Assembly: GCF_009857815.1 (NCBI RefSeq)
Contig: NZ_WVVW01000008.1
Location: 47,609 to 111,608 of the forward strand
From: Pseudomaricurvus sp. HS19
GTDB taxonomy: Bacteria; Pseudomonadota; Gammaproteobacteria; Pseudomonadales; Cellvibrionaceae
Direction: 5' to 3'
Length of the DNA stretch: 64,000 nucleotides
The position numbers and the translations under genes are program-made. The number at the start of each line of letters is the position of its first letter. The stretch's first letter is position 1. Below, piece by piece: positions 52,604 to 61,840 of this stretch. A model generated the notes under the pieces. That model made no database searches. It saw only the letters and a program-made list of their open reading frames with translations, and had not been told where the DNA came from.

Positions 52604-55600
52604 TCAGAGCAGCGGTCCACCCGGCGGGCGGCGGCGCAGGTCGAGGGTGTGTGGGTACTCATCCGGGGCCTCCTCTGGCGGTGGCGCCATGGGTTTGGAG
52701 AGGTCATTGGGGTAGAAGCTGCGCAGGGCATCCACATCCGGCCGCGGGGTGTAGGGCCCGGCGGTGTAGCTGGTGGTGTCGTAGCGGTTGCCACGGCGCG
52801 ATTCTGCCTCGAAGGCGTTGACCGGGAAGGTCTCATAGCTACGCCCGCCGGGATGGGACACGTGGTAGGTGCAGCCGCCAATGGAGCGGCCGTTCCAGGT
52901 GTCGATGAGGTCGAATACCAGCGGCGTGTGCACGCCAATGGTGGGGTGCAGCGCGGATGGCGGCGCCCAGGCCTTGTAGCGCACACCGCCGACGCTCTCG
53001 CCCTGGCGGCCGGTGTTTTTCAGGGGCACGCGGCGGCCATTACAGGCCAGTACGTAGCGGCCTTCGGTCATACCGCTGACCCGCACCTGCAGGCGCTCTA
53101 CCGAGGAGTCCACGTAGCGGGCGGTGCCGCCGCCGCCACTCTCTTCACCCAGAACATGCCACGGTTCCACCGCCCAGCGCAGTTCGATCTCGATATCGTC
53201 GATCTTGGTGCGGCCGTAATGAGGGAAGCGGAACTCCTCGAACGGCAGCAGCCACTCCAGGCGGAAGGGGTAACCGTGGTCGTTGAGATCCTGTACCACT
53301 TCCTTCATATCTGCCCACAGGTGATGAGGCAGCATAAAACGGTCGTGCAGCTGGGTGCCCCAGCGCACCAGTGGCTTGTGGTAGGGCTCTTTCCAGAAGC
53401 GGGCGACCAATGTGCGGATCAGCAGCGCCTGCACCAGCGCCATGCGGCTGTGGGGCGGCATTTCGAAGCCGCGGAACTCCAGCAGGCCAAGACGTCCCGT
53501 CGGGCCGTCCGGCGAGTAGAGCTTGTCCATGCAGAACTCGGCGCGGTGGGTGTTGCCGGTAATGTCGATCAGCAGGTTGCGCATGATGCGGTCGATCAGC
53601 CATGGCTGGTCGATGATGCCCTCGGGGATCTGCTGGAAGGCGGTTTCCATCTCATACAGCATTTCGTCGCGTCCCTCGTCCACCCGTGGTGCCTGGCTGG
53701 TGGGGCCGACAAAGGCGCCGGAGAAGACGTAGGAGAGGCTGGGGTGGTGCTGCCAGAAGGTGACCAGGCTGCGCAGCAGGTCGGGACGACGCAACATGGG
53801 GCTGTCGGCTGGCGTGCGACCGCCGATGGTGATGTGGTTGCCACCGCCGGTGCCGGTGTGGCGGCCGTCGAGCATGAACTTCTCGGTGCCGAGGCGGGAT
53901 TCCCGCGCCGCTGCATAGAGCTCCATGGTATTGTCCACCAGCTCTTTCCAGTTGTGGGCGGGGTGGATGTTGACTTCGATTACACCCGGATCCGGGGTTA
54001 CCAGCAGTTTCTGCATGCGGTAGTCACGGGGCGGTTCATAGCCCTCGATAATCACCGGCATTTCCAGCTTCGCGGCGGTCTCCTCAATAGCGGCGATCAA
54101 CTCGACGTAGTTGTCCAGGCTGTAGACCGGCGGCATAAAGATGTAGAGACGGCCATCGCGGGGCTCCACACACAGGGTAGTGCGGATCACCTGGCGCCAT
54201 TGCAGCTCTTTCTTTACTTCTCCTTTTGCCTTGGCGGTTTTGGAGTCGGCTGCGGCACGGTTCTCCGCCGCGCTCTTGCCGGGCACCTGCGGTACCGGCT
54301 GCCGCACCGGCATCATCTCGGGGCCCACCGGCTGTACCGGGGAGACGGGGAAGTTCCATTCCGTGGGCAGCGGCGAGTGGGGCGTGAACGGGTCCTGGGT
54401 GGCATTCACCTCGGTCTCGGCGGCGTAGGGCAGGTCCGCCAGTGGCAGGCGCAGCCCCATGGGGGAGTCGCCGGGAATCAGGGTGAGGTGGTCGCGGCGG
54501 GTCTCCCACATACAGGTGTGCCAGCAGTTGGAGACATAGTCCCACTCCAGCGGCAGCAGGTAGCCGGTGGGGGTGCCGAGGCCGCGTTCAAGGATCTTAG
54601 CCAGCCGTGCACGCTCGCCCTCATCCTTGGCTTTACCCAGGGCTGAGTCGATATTGGTGGGTAGCTTGCGCTCCTGCATCAGGTAGTAGAGGCCATCCTC
54701 ATAGGCGGGCTGGGCGTACTTGTGGCTCATGCCCAGCAGGTCGGTGAGGGTGGTGACAAACTTCTTGGCGTCGTGGGCGGTGAAACCGTAATCCTTGTCC
54801 ACCCGCCCCAGCAGCTGCTGGCGTTTCCACAGGGGGGCGCCGTCTGTGCGCCAGAAGACACCCAGCGCCCAGCGTGGCACTTCTTCACCGGGGTACCACT
54901 TGCCCTGGCCGTAGTGCAGCAGGCCGCCGGGAGCGAAGTGGTCCCGCAGCCGCAGCAGCAGGGTCTTGGCCAGGCTCAGTTTGTGGGTGCCGAGGGCCGC
55001 GGTATTCCACTGCGCGGATTCCATGTCGTCGATGGAGACAAAGGTGGGCTCGCCACCCATGGTGAGGCGGATGTCCAGCGCCTGCAGGTCGGCGTCCACG
55101 ATATCGCCCAGCGCCATCACTTCATCCCACTGCTCCTCGGAGTAGGGTTTGGTGACGCGGGGGTCTTCGAGGATGCGGCTGACGTCGTTACTGTGTTCAA
55201 ACTCCACTTCACACTTGTCGGTGAAGCCGTCGATCGGTGCCGCGGAAACCGGGTCGGGGGTACAGGCCAGCGGGATATGGCCTTCACTGGCAAACAGCCC
55301 GGAGGTGGGGTCCAGACCCACCCAGCCGGCGCCGGGCAGGAACACTTCGCACCAGGCGTGCAGGTCGGTGAAGTCCTCTTCGGCACCGGAGGGGCCGTCG
55401 AGGGATTTTTCGTCGGGCTTGAGCTGTACCAGGTAGCCGGAGGCGAAACGCGCTGCCAGCCCCAGGTGGCGGAACAGCTGTACCAGCAGCCAGGCGGAGT
55501 CGCGACAGGAGCCCAGGGCCAGTTCCAGCGTCTCCTCCGGCTTCTGTACACCGGGTTCCATGCGGATGGTGTAGTCGATCATCTTTTCCAGCGTCTGGTT

Positions 55601-56044
55601 AACGGCCACCAGGAAGTCGATGGTGCGCCGTTCACTGAGGTCGATACTGTCTTTGAGCTTGTTAAACAGCGGGCCGTGCTCTGCGGTCTCCAGATAGGGC
55701 AGCAGTTCCTTCTTCATCTGCTTGGGGTAGGTGAAGGGGAAATTCTCGGCGTACTCCTCCAGAAAGAAATCAAACGGGTTGATGACCGTCATGTCTGCCT
55801 GTACTTCCACTTCAATAGACAGGTGATCGGTCTTCTCCGGGAAGACGATGCGGGCGAGGAAGTTACCGAAGGCGTCCTGCTGCCAGTTGATAAAGTGATC
55901 GGCGGGACTGACCTTGAGGCTGTAGCTGTGAATCGGGGTGCGGGAGTGGGGCGCGGGTCGCAGGCGGATGGTATGCGGCGACAGGTTCACCAGTCGGTCG
56001 AACTTGTAATAGGTGTTGTGATTGAGAGCGACACGGATGGTCAT
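52604..56044 (-). CDS. Transglutaminase-like / DUF2126 giant protein
   Basis: A 1146-aa protein. Residues about 1-290 are Bact_transglu_N plus a transglutaminase core with intact triad: Cys in LALGSCRDSAWLLVQLFRHLG, His in FTDLHAWCEVFLPGAG, Asp in WVGLDPTSGLFASEGHIPLAC. The remaining about 850 residues are DUF2126 (COG4196), e.g. LDIRLTMGGEPTFVSIDDMESAQWNTAALG, LTDLLGMSHKYAQPAYEDGLYYLMQER, DGRHTGTGGGNHITIGG. Residues about 590-640 form a variable Pro/Ala/Lys-rich linker. The ATG after GAGGTAA is preferred to a TTG three codons upstream. The function of DUF2126 is unknown; the context says it works with the ATP-grasp ligases. Cytoplasmic. Confidence 0.92.
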   Translation of the reverse strand: MTIRVALNHNTYYKFDRLVNLSPHTIRLRPAPHSRTPIHSYSLKVSPADHFINWQQDAFGNFLARIVFPEKTDHLSIEVEVQADMTVINPFDFFLEEYAENFPFTYPKQMKKELLPYLETAEHGPLFNKLKDSIDLSERRTIDFLVAVNQTLEKMIDYTIRMEPGVQKPEETLELALGSCRDSAWLLVQLFRHLGLAARFASGYLVQLKPDEKSLDGPSGAEEDFTDLHAWCEVFLPGAGWVGLDPTSGLFASEGHIPLACTPDPVSAAPIDGFTDKCEVEFEHSNDVSRILEDPRVTKPYSEEQWDEVMALGDIVDADLQALDIRLTMGGEPTFVSIDDMESAQWNTAALGTHKLSLAKTLLLRLRDHFAPGGLLHYGQGKWYPGEEVPRWALGVFWRTDGAPLWKRQQLLGRVDKDYGFTAHDAKKFVTTLTDLLGMSHKYAQPAYEDGLYYLMQERKLPTNIDSALGKAKDEGERARLAKILERGLGTPTGYLLPLEWDYVSNCWHTCMWETRRDHLTLIPGDSPMGLRLPLADLPYAAETEVNATQDPFTPHSPLPTEWNFPVSPVQPVGPEMMPVRQPVPQVPGKSAAENRAAADSKTAKAKGEVKKELQWRQVIRTTLCVEPRDGRLYIFMPPVYSLDNYVELIAAIEETAAKLEMPVIIEGYEPPRDYRMQKLLVTPDPGVIEVNIHPAHNWKELVDNTMELYAAARESRLGTEKFMLDGRHTGTGGGNHITIGGRTPADSPMLRRPDLLRSLVTFWQHHPSLSYVFSGAFVGPTSQAPRVDEGRDEMLYEMETAFQQIPEGIIDQPWLIDRIMRNLLIDITGNTHRAEFCMDKLYSPDGPTGRLGLLEFRGFEMPPHSRMALVQALLIRTLVARFWKEPYHKPLVRWGTQLHDRFMLPHHLWADMKEVVQDLNDHGYPFRLEWLLPFEEFRFPHYGRTKIDDIEIELRWAVEPWHVLGEESGGGGTARYVDSSVERLQVRVSGMTEGRYVLACNGRRVPLKNTGRQGESVGGVRYKAWAPPSALHPTIGVHTPLVFDLIDTWNGRSIGGCTYHVSHPGGRSYETFPVNAFEAESRRGNRYDTTSYTAGPYTPRPDVDALRSFYPNDLSKPMAPPPEEAPDEYPHTLDLRRRPPGGPLL

Positions 56045-56091
56045 GGCTGACAATTACCTCGGGTAAATTGGCTGCGGCAGTAAATAACGGC

Positions 56092-56118
56092 ACGCCCGCA
56101 GGTTGGCAATGCGGGCGT
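56092..56118. promoter_or_regulatory. Hairpin between alpha-E and DUF2126 genes
   Basis: A 9-bp stem (ACGCCCGCA/TGCGGGCGT) with a 9-nt loop fills part of the 106-bp gap. It is an RNA hairpin in the operon transcript, possibly setting relative expression. Confidence 0.55.
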
Positions 56119-56150
56119 TGCAAGTCCCAAATGTTCAGGCGTGGCCCGGG

Positions 56151-57086
56151 TTAATCCTCGGGGAACCAGGCCTCATTGATAATAAAGTGAATACTGGTGA
56201 GGCTGATCTGCAGGTGATTGAGAAACTGCAGCAGCTCCTCGCTGGGCTCGTAGAAGTCCAGTTCGTCATTCAGTTTCGCTTCTATATCTTTCAGCTTTTT
56301 GATGGCGGCCTTGCCATTGGGCAGCTGGGCGCAGGAATTCATGATTACCTGCAGGCAGTAGGCTACGGATTTGGGGAACACCGGGTCGCGCAGCAGGTAG
56401 GGCATGACTTCGCCACCTTTGACCGGGGTGCGGGTGGTGTGCAGGTAGTACTGGGTGGCGTTGAGCGAGCGCAGCACGCTGCCCCAGATGATCTGCTGGC
56501 CACTGGGGTTGAAGTCGTCATCGGGCAGCTCCAGTACCGCCGTCAGTCCCGCTTCCAGGTAGCGGGAGGTCATGTCGCCCCGCTCCAGGTGGCTGCCTAT
56601 GGTAAAGAAGTCCCAGGATTCGTCGTGGGGCATGGTGCTGTAGAGCAGGCCGTTGATCTGCAGGCAGCCCTTGATCACCTCTTCCAGGAATTCGTGCCGG
56701 GTGCGGCGGTCGATACCCTGGTCGATATGCTCCTGCACAAACAGGCACATTTCACAGATCATCTCCCACGCCTCTTCCGGCACCGCGTCGCGGGTGGTGC
56801 GTACGTTTTCACGCACGGCCTTGAGGGAGCTCAGCAGGCTGGAGGGGTTCTCCGGATCCGCCAGCAGGAATTTCACCACATTGCGTTCGTTGCGCTGGCT
56901 GTAGCGCTCGCCAAATGCCTCTTCCAGATCGTTGATAACGATCAGGTTGTACCAGCTCTGTTTGATGGTGGTGGGCAGGTCAAACAGCAGGGACTGGTAA
57001 ATGCTCACCAGACGCGCGGTGCTGGCAACACGTTCCAGATAGCGGGCAGTCCAGTACACCCGCTCGGCGACTCTCGATAACATCAT
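56151..57086 (-). CDS. Alpha-E domain protein (DUF403/COG2307)
   Basis: A 311-aa all-helical protein. MMLSRVAERVYWTARYLERVASTARLVSIYQSLLFDLP is the diagnostic N-terminal block (S-R-V-A-E-x-x-Y-W-x-x-R-Y-x-E-R). Further conserved parts are NPSSLLSSLKAVRENVRTTRDAVPEEAWE, SHLERGDMTSRYLEAG and LRSLNATQYYLHTT. Biochemical role unknown; it always accompanies circularly permuted ATP-grasp proteins, sometimes as a fusion, as in the paralogue four kilobases downstream. It begins 20 bp after the ATP-grasp stop, so the two are one transcription unit. Confidence 0.93.
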   Translation of the reverse strand: MMLSRVAERVYWTARYLERVASTARLVSIYQSLLFDLPTTIKQSWYNLIVINDLEEAFGERYSQRNERNVVKFLLADPENPSSLLSSLKAVRENVRTTRDAVPEEAWEMICEMCLFVQEHIDQGIDRRTRHEFLEEVIKGCLQINGLLYSTMPHDESWDFFTIGSHLERGDMTSRYLEAGLTAVLELPDDDFNPSGQQIIWGSVLRSLNATQYYLHTTRTPVKGGEVMPYLLRDPVFPKSVAYCLQVIMNSCAQLPNGKAAIKKLKDIEAKLNDELDFYEPSEELLQFLNHLQISLTSIHFIINEAWFPED

Positions 57087-57106
57087 AGTTGTTTCTCTCT
57101 GATCCC

Positions 57107-58639
57107 TTATTTACCGGACTCTTTATTGGTACCGGTTTCTTTGGCGTCGGTGGCTTTGGTTCCGGCAGCTTTGGTTTTGGTGGCTTTGGTGTCGGTATCG
57201 ACGATCCAGGTATCCTTGCTGCCGCCACCCTGGGAGGAGTTCACCACCAGTGAGCCCTTGCGCATGGCTACACGGGTCAGGCCGCCGGTGGTGACGTACT
57301 TGTTTTTGCCCTGCAGCACAAACGGGCGCAGGTCGAGGTGGCGGGGCTCCGGTTCGTTGTCTTCGCCGATAAAGGTGGGAGCGGTGGAGAGCGCCAGCGT
57401 CGGCTGGGCGATGTAGTTGCGGGGGTTGGCCTTGATCAGTTCGGCAAATTTCTTGCGTTCCTTGGCGGTGGAATGCGGACCAATCAGCATGCCGTAGCCG
57501 CCGGACTCGTTGGCGGGTTTAACCACCAGCTTGTCGAGGTTCGCCAGTACATAGTCACGCTGCTTCTTGTCGTAGCAGAGGAAGGTTTCCACGTTGTTGA
57601 TCAGGGGATCCTGGTCCAGGTAGTACTTGATCACGTCTGGCACGTAGGCATACACCACCTTGTCGTCCGCCACGCCGGCGCCCGGGGCGTTGGCCAGGGC
57701 TACGTTGCCGGCGCGCCAGGCGCGCATCAGGCCGGGGACACCCAGTACCGACTCCTTGTTGAACACTTCCGGGTCGAGGAACAGGTCGTCGATACGGCGA
57801 TAGATCACATCCACCCGCTCCAGTCCGCCGATGGTCTTCATGTAGAGGCAGTCATCTTCCAGTACCACCAGGTCGTTGCCCTCCACCAGTTCGGCACCCA
57901 TCTTCTGGGAGAGGAAAGCGTGCTCAAAGTAGGCGGAGTTGTAGATGCCCGGCGTCAGCACGGCGATAACCGGCTTTTTCACCCGCCGGGGTGACAGGCT
58001 GGTGAGGGTCTCGAACAACTGACTGGGGTATTCTGCGACCGGCGCGATGTCGATCTTCTCAAACACCTCCGGCAGTACCCGTTTCATGATGGAGCGGTTC
58101 TCCAGCATGTAGGAGACTCCGGAGGGCACACGCAGGTTGTCCTCCAGCACATAAAACTCGCCGTCCTTGTCACGCACCAAATCGGTGCCGCAGATGTGCG
58201 CCCACACACCAAAAGCGGGCGACATGCCTTCGCACTCCTTACGGTAGTTGGCGGACTGCTTGAGGACGTACTCGGGGATTACACCGTCCTTGATTATGCG
58301 TTGCTCGTTGTAGAGGTCGTCGATGAACAGGTTCAGTGCTTCCAGCCGCTGCTTCAGCCCCGCCGCAGTGCGGTCCCACTGCGGCTTGGTGATTACCCGC
58401 GGAATAATATCAAACGGCCAGGCGCGATCGATATTGCCCTCGTCGGTATAGACCGTGAAGCTGATGCCCATCTCCTTGATGGTGAGCTCTGCGGCGGTCT
58501 TTCGCATCGCCACCTCTTTGGTGGAGAGGGACTTCAGGTAATTGAACAGCTCTTCCGAGCCTGGCCGGGGTTTGCCGGACGGGTCGAGGATCTCATCGTA
58601 AAAATCACTGGCGGGATAATTTTTCCAGTCGTTGACCAT
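57107..58639 (-). CDS. Circularly permuted ATP-grasp type 2 protein (COG2308)
   Basis: A 510-aa protein, first gene of the five-gene unit. Conserved blocks: GISFTVYTDEGNIDRAWPFDIIPRVI, QSANYRKECEGMSPAFGVWAHICGTDLVRDKDGEFYVLEDNLRVPSGVSYMLENR, VAVLTPGIYNSAYFEHAFLSQKMGAELVEGNDLVV, RVDVIYRRIDDLFLDPEVF and KPANESGGYGMLIG (nucleotide-binding loop). The core ends at SQGGGSKDTWIVDTD and is followed by a unique tail of about 27 residues of Lys/Thr/Ala repeats (TKATKTKAAGTKATDAK...). The ATG giving MVNDWKNYP is chosen over an upstream ATG with no conserved extension. Predicted ATP-dependent amide ligase. Confidence 0.92.
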   Translation of the reverse strand: MVNDWKNYPASDFYDEILDPSGKPRPGSEELFNYLKSLSTKEVAMRKTAAELTIKEMGISFTVYTDEGNIDRAWPFDIIPRVITKPQWDRTAAGLKQRLEALNLFIDDLYNEQRIIKDGVIPEYVLKQSANYRKECEGMSPAFGVWAHICGTDLVRDKDGEFYVLEDNLRVPSGVSYMLENRSIMKRVLPEVFEKIDIAPVAEYPSQLFETLTSLSPRRVKKPVIAVLTPGIYNSAYFEHAFLSQKMGAELVEGNDLVVLEDDCLYMKTIGGLERVDVIYRRIDDLFLDPEVFNKESVLGVPGLMRAWRAGNVALANAPGAGVADDKVVYAYVPDVIKYYLDQDPLINNVETFLCYDKKQRDYVLANLDKLVVKPANESGGYGMLIGPHSTAKERKKFAELIKANPRNYIAQPTLALSTAPTFIGEDNEPEPRHLDLRPFVLQGKNKYVTTGGLTRVAMRKGSLVVNSSQGGGSKDTWIVDTDTKATKTKAAGTKATDAKETGTNKESGK

Positions 58640-58922
58640 AGTGTGTTCTCGATGCTGCGAATCTGATTGTAAAGAGAGCGGGTGACGCGCCTCAGGCGCG
58701 CGGGGGAGGGAGTGTTGGGGCTGGTCTAGTCGGAGCGAACTGGTCGACCGTGTCATTGGATATTCTTCCTGAATGGACATAACCCTACCGTTTATGCAGC
58801 TACTGTACCAATGCCCTTTGGGGGTGTACAGAGAATAACGGCCAAGGTCGGGCCGGATTTGCAGATGGCGCGGGAGGAGTGATTACGATGCTGGAAGGCG
58901 GAAGTTACAGGCCCAATGTTTC
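58640..58922. other. Divergent promoter region of the ATP-grasp operon and ahpC
   Basis: This spacer carries no gene. It must contain the minus-strand promoter of the ATP-grasp operon and part of the ahpC promoter region. I see no clear sigma-70 boxes or operator for the operon. Confidence 0.5.
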
Positions 58923-58959
58923 ATAGGTTTTACCAATAAAAACGAGCGGGACTAACGAT
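58923..58959 (+). promoter_or_regulatory. Putative OxyR-binding site upstream of ahpC
   Basis: ATAGGTTTTACCAAT matches the OxyR half-operator ATAG-n-T-n3-A-n-C-T-A-T at 9 of 10 defined positions. The second half-site at the required 22-bp register matches 6 of 10. It lies about 95 bp before the ahpC start. OxyR control of ahpCF is established in related bacteria; here it is a sequence prediction. Confidence 0.5.
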
Positions 58960-59053
58960 TTAATTAATCGAAGGCCGTTTCATACACTGATCCTCGTCGA
59001 AGCAAACAACACTTTGCAGCCAACCTGAACTACCCACTGACGAGGAAATGACT

Positions 59054-59623
59054 ATGTCCAGCTCTCTGATCAACACCCCAATCAAGCCATTCACCGCCTC
59101 TGCATTCCACAATGGCGAATTTGTAACCGTCAGCGATGCTGACCTGAAGGGCAAGTGGTCCGTGTTCTTCTTCTACCCAGCCGACTTCACCTTCGTTTGT
59201 CCGACCGAGCTGGGTGACCTGGCTGATCACTACGAAGAGCTGAAGGCTCGCGGTGTTGAAGTCTACTCCGTGTCTACCGACACCCACTTCACCCACAAGG
59301 CCTGGCACGACAGCTCTGACACCATCGGCAAGATCCAGTACCCGATGATCGGCGACCCTACTGGCCTGATCACCCGCAACTTCGAAGTGATGCGCGAAGA
59401 TCAGGGTCTGGCAGACCGCGGTACCTTTATCGTCGACCCTGAGGGTGTCATCCAGGCGATGGAAGTGACTGCCGAAGGTATTGGTCGCGATGCGGCGGAC
59501 CTGGTGCGCAAGATCAAGGCGGCCCAGTACGTAGCAGCGAACCCGGGCGAAGTGTGCCCTGCCAAGTGGAAAGAGGGTGAAGCGACCCTGGCTCCATCTC
59601 TCGACCTGGTAGGCAAGATCTAA
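59054..59623 (+). CDS. ahpC: Alkyl hydroperoxide reductase subunit C (peroxiredoxin)
   Basis: A 189-aa typical 2-Cys peroxiredoxin, close to the 187 aa of E. coli Ahp[25 protein letters not shown] contains the peroxidatic Cys, and [27 protein letters not shown] the resolving Cys and the C-terminal arm. It reduces H2O2 and organic peroxides in the cytoplasm and is re-reduced by AhpF, coded just downstream. The second of two nearby ATGs is chosen because GAGGAA is then 8 bp away. Codon choice is strongly biased to common codons, as for a highly expressed gene. Confidence 0.97.
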   Translation: MSSSLINTPIKPFTASAFHNGEFVTVSDADLKGKWSVFFFYPADFTFVCPTELGDLADHYEELKARGVEVYSVSTDTHFTHKAWHDSSDTIGKIQYPMIGDPTGLITRNFEVMREDQGLADRGTFIVDPEGVIQAMEVTAEGIGRDAADLVRKIKAAQYVAANPGEVCPAKWKEGEATLAPSLDLVGKI

Positions 59624-59660
59624 GCCGCCAACGCCGGGCTTGCGGGCCCGGCTGCTTTTC

Positions 59661-59680
59661 ACCGGTTAAGACTAACCGGT
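59661..59680 (+). terminator. Attenuator-like hairpin between ahpC and ahpF
   Basis: A perfect 8-bp stem ACCGGTTA/TAACCGGT with an AGAC loop follows a GC-rich stem (GCCGGGC/GCCCGGC) and TTTT. Together they should reduce read-through so that ahpC mRNA exceeds ahpF, as is usual for this pair. Confidence 0.65.
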
Positions 59681-59731
59681 TTGCCATGGCCGTTGGCCTG
59701 GCCCGGCTTCCTGAATTTTTGGAGAACCATC

Positions 59732-61306
59732 ATGTTGGATACGAACCTGAAACAGCAATTGACAGCTTACCTGCAGAAACTGGTGCAGCCGGTGGTTCTG
59801 ACCCTGGCGACGGATAGCAGTGCCAAATCCCAGGAGCTGGAAACCTTTGTAGATGAACTGGCCTCTCTCAGTCCGCAGTTGCGGGTGCAGAAAGGCGAAG
59901 CGGCCAAGGGGCGCGCCCCGGTCATGGGCATCGGCGTCGAGGGGCAGGCCCCACGCATTGAATTTGCCGGTATCCCCATGGGCCACGAATTTACCTCACT
60001 GGTGCTGGCATTGCTGCACACCGGTGGTCACCCGGCCAAGGCCAGCGTCGAGCAACTGGCTCAGATCGCGGCCCTGGAAGGGGAGTACGAATTTGAAACC
60101 TACGTATCACTGAGCTGCCAGAACTGCCCCGATGTGGTCCAGGCCCTGAACCTGATGGCGGCACTGAACCCCAACATCCGCAACACCATGGTGGATGGGG
60201 CGCTGTTCCAGAGCGAAGTGGAAGGCCGCAATATCATGGCGGTGCCCACGGTGTACCTGAACGGCCAGCCGCTGGCGTCAGGTCGTATGACTCTGGACGA
60301 TATCCTCACCAAGGTGGATGACAAGGCAGAAGCCCGTCAGGCGGAAGCCCTGGCCGGCAAGGAGACCTTTGATGTGCTGGTGGTGGGCGGTGGCCCGGCC
60401 GGTGCTGCGGCAGCCATCTATGCCGCCCGCAAGGGGATTCGCACTGGTGTATTGGCGGAGCGCTTCGGCGGTCAGGTGATGGATACCATGGCCATTGAGA
60501 ACTTCATCTCCGTGCAGGAGACCGAAGGGCCGAAGCTGGCAGCGAACCTGGAAGCGCATGTACTCAGCTACGATGTGGATGTAATGCGCGGCCAGCTGGC
60601 GGCCAACATTCGCCGTAACGGCCTGATCGAGGTGGAGACCGCCAGCGGTGCCGTGCTCAAGTCCCGCTCGGTGATCCTGGCTACGGGTGCCCGCTGGAGA
60701 TCCATGAACGTCCCTGGCGAGCAGGAGTACCGCGCCCGCGGCGTGGCCTACTGCCCCCACTGTGACGGCCCGCTGTTCAAGGGCAAGAAAGTGGCGGTCA
60801 TTGGTGGCGGTAATTCCGGTATTGAAGCGGCCATCGACCTGGCCGGTGTGGTTGAACACGTCACTGTGCTGGAGTTCGCCGACACCCTGCGTGCCGACGA
60901 AGTGCTGCAGCGCAAGGCCCGCTCACTGCCCAACGTGGACATTATCGTCAATGCCCAGACCACCGAGGTGGTGGGTGACGGTAACAAGGTGACGGCGCTG
61001 AACTACAGGGATCGCGTCAGTGGTGCCGAGCACACCCTGGAGCTGGCGGGTATCTTCGTGCAGATTGGCCTGGTGCCCAACACCGAGTGGATCAAGGGTG
61101 ATATCGAGCTCAACGGCCGCGGTGAGATCACGGTCGACGGCCGCGGCCAGACTTCGATGGAAGGTGTCTTTGCCGCCGGTGATGTGACTGACTCCGCCTA
61201 CAAGCAGATCATTATCTCCATGGGCTCTGGTGCCACCGCTGCTCTGGGGGCTTTTGATCACCTGATCCGCACTTCGGTGCCGGAGGAGGAGAGTGAGGCG
61301 GCCTGA
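59732..61306 (+). CDS. ahpF: Alkyl hydroperoxide reductase subunit F
   Basis: A 524-aa flavoprotein (E. coli AhpF is 521). The N-terminal double thioredoxin fold holds [17 protein letters not shown], the C-x-x-C that passes electrons to AhpC. From about residue 210, [27 protein letters not shown] is the FAD site, [32 protein letters not shown] carries the second redox C-x-x-C and the NAD(P)H site, and [28 protein letters not shown] the FAD ribityl region. It uses NADH to reduce AhpC in the cytoplasm. The ATG after TGGAGAA is chosen. Confidence 0.97.
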   Translation: MLDTNLKQQLTAYLQKLVQPVVLTLATDSSAKSQELETFVDELASLSPQLRVQKGEAAKGRAPVMGIGVEGQAPRIEFAGIPMGHEFTSLVLALLHTGGHPAKASVEQLAQIAALEGEYEFETYVSLSCQNCPDVVQALNLMAALNPNIRNTMVDGALFQSEVEGRNIMAVPTVYLNGQPLASGRMTLDDILTKVDDKAEARQAEALAGKETFDVLVVGGGPAGAAAAIYAARKGIRTGVLAERFGGQVMDTMAIENFISVQETEGPKLAANLEAHVLSYDVDVMRGQLAANIRRNGLIEVETASGAVLKSRSVILATGARWRSMNVPGEQEYRARGVAYCPHCDGPLFKGKKVAVIGGGNSGIEAAIDLAGVVEHVTVLEFADTLRADEVLQRKARSLPNVDIIVNAQTTEVVGDGNKVTALNYRDRVSGAEHTLELAGIFVQIGLVPNTEWIKGDIELNGRGEITVDGRGQTSMEGVFAAGDVTDSAYKQIIISMGSGATAALGAFDHLIRTSVPEEESEAA

Positions 61307-61328
61307 TTGCTGCTGTTAGTCTGACTGG

Positions 61329-61356
61329 AAAGCCCGGCCTTGTGCCGGGCTTTTTG
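61329..61356 (+). terminator. Rho-independent terminator after ahpF
   Basis: A 10-bp perfect stem AAAGCCCGGC/GCCGGGCTTT with a CTTGT loop and a following TT closes the ahpCF transcript 23 bp after the stop. Confidence 0.85.
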
Positions 61357-61411
61357 GTTTTGGCGGCTGGGTAGTTGTGTTTATGGGCTTTGGGAGGGAA
61401 TTTGGACTTGG

Positions 61412-61840
61412 GGTTTCGCCCTGTGGGGCGAGTTACTTTTCTTTGTTTGGGCAAAGAAAAGTAACCAAAAGAAAGCCCAGCCCCACCTCCGCGCCGGAAA
61501 GCAAAAAGACGCTTTCCGGTTCCCTGCGCTCCTCGCGCTTCCGGGGTCGCCTTGATGCGCCTTCCATGGCGCAACAAGGCTAAGCCGGCCGTCCATGGCC
61601 GTCTTCCCCCTCCAGCACTGCGGTGCTCGGCGCTGCGCAAGGGGCCCCGAGTCCGTGCCACATTCAAATATGAAAAGACAAAACAAACGCCTCTGAACCG
61701 TACATTTTCAATTCAATCTGCATTCAGAATTTAAATGGTTTTTAGGGTACGGAGTGCGGACTTGAACCCGGGGCGCCCTTTCTTTTGGTTACTTTTCTTT
61801 GGGCGACAAAGAAAAGTGACTCGCCCGGCAGGGCGAAACC
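61412..61840. mobile_element. MITE-like element with ~65-bp terminal inverted repeats
   Basis: The left end (61412-61478) and right end (61771-61840) are inverted copies of each other over about 65 bp. Both start GGTTTCGCCCTG, run through GGGCGAGTtACTTTTCTTTG and end AAAGTAACCAAAAGAAAG, with few differences. Each arm is itself a hairpin (ACTTTTCTTTG...CAAAGAAAAGT). The 290-bp interior is non-coding; short frames such as a minus-strand 151-aa one are Arg/Pro-rich artefacts. There is no transposase, so it is either a MITE mobilised in trans or a REP/BIME-type array. The resemblance may extend about 10 bp further out on both sides. Confidence 0.75.

Noticed and set aside
52580..54646. A 688-codon open frame antisense to the DUF2126 gene
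   Set aside because: Composition (Val/Gly/Gln/His-rich, no motif) is that of a GC-driven shadow frame, and the opposite strand is a clear conserved gene.
49001..58639. Search for an Anbu/HslV-like Ntn-hydrolase in the ATP-grasp neighbourhood
   Set aside because: No protein in the window has the N-terminal Thr/Ser Ntn-hydrolase layout. The flanking genes are a TonB receptor and ahpC.
61212..61667. A 151-aa minus-strand frame over the inverted-repeat element
   Set aside because: It overlaps the ahpF end, is Arg/Pro/Lys-rich and arises from the repeat. Such frames are common false annotations of this element type.
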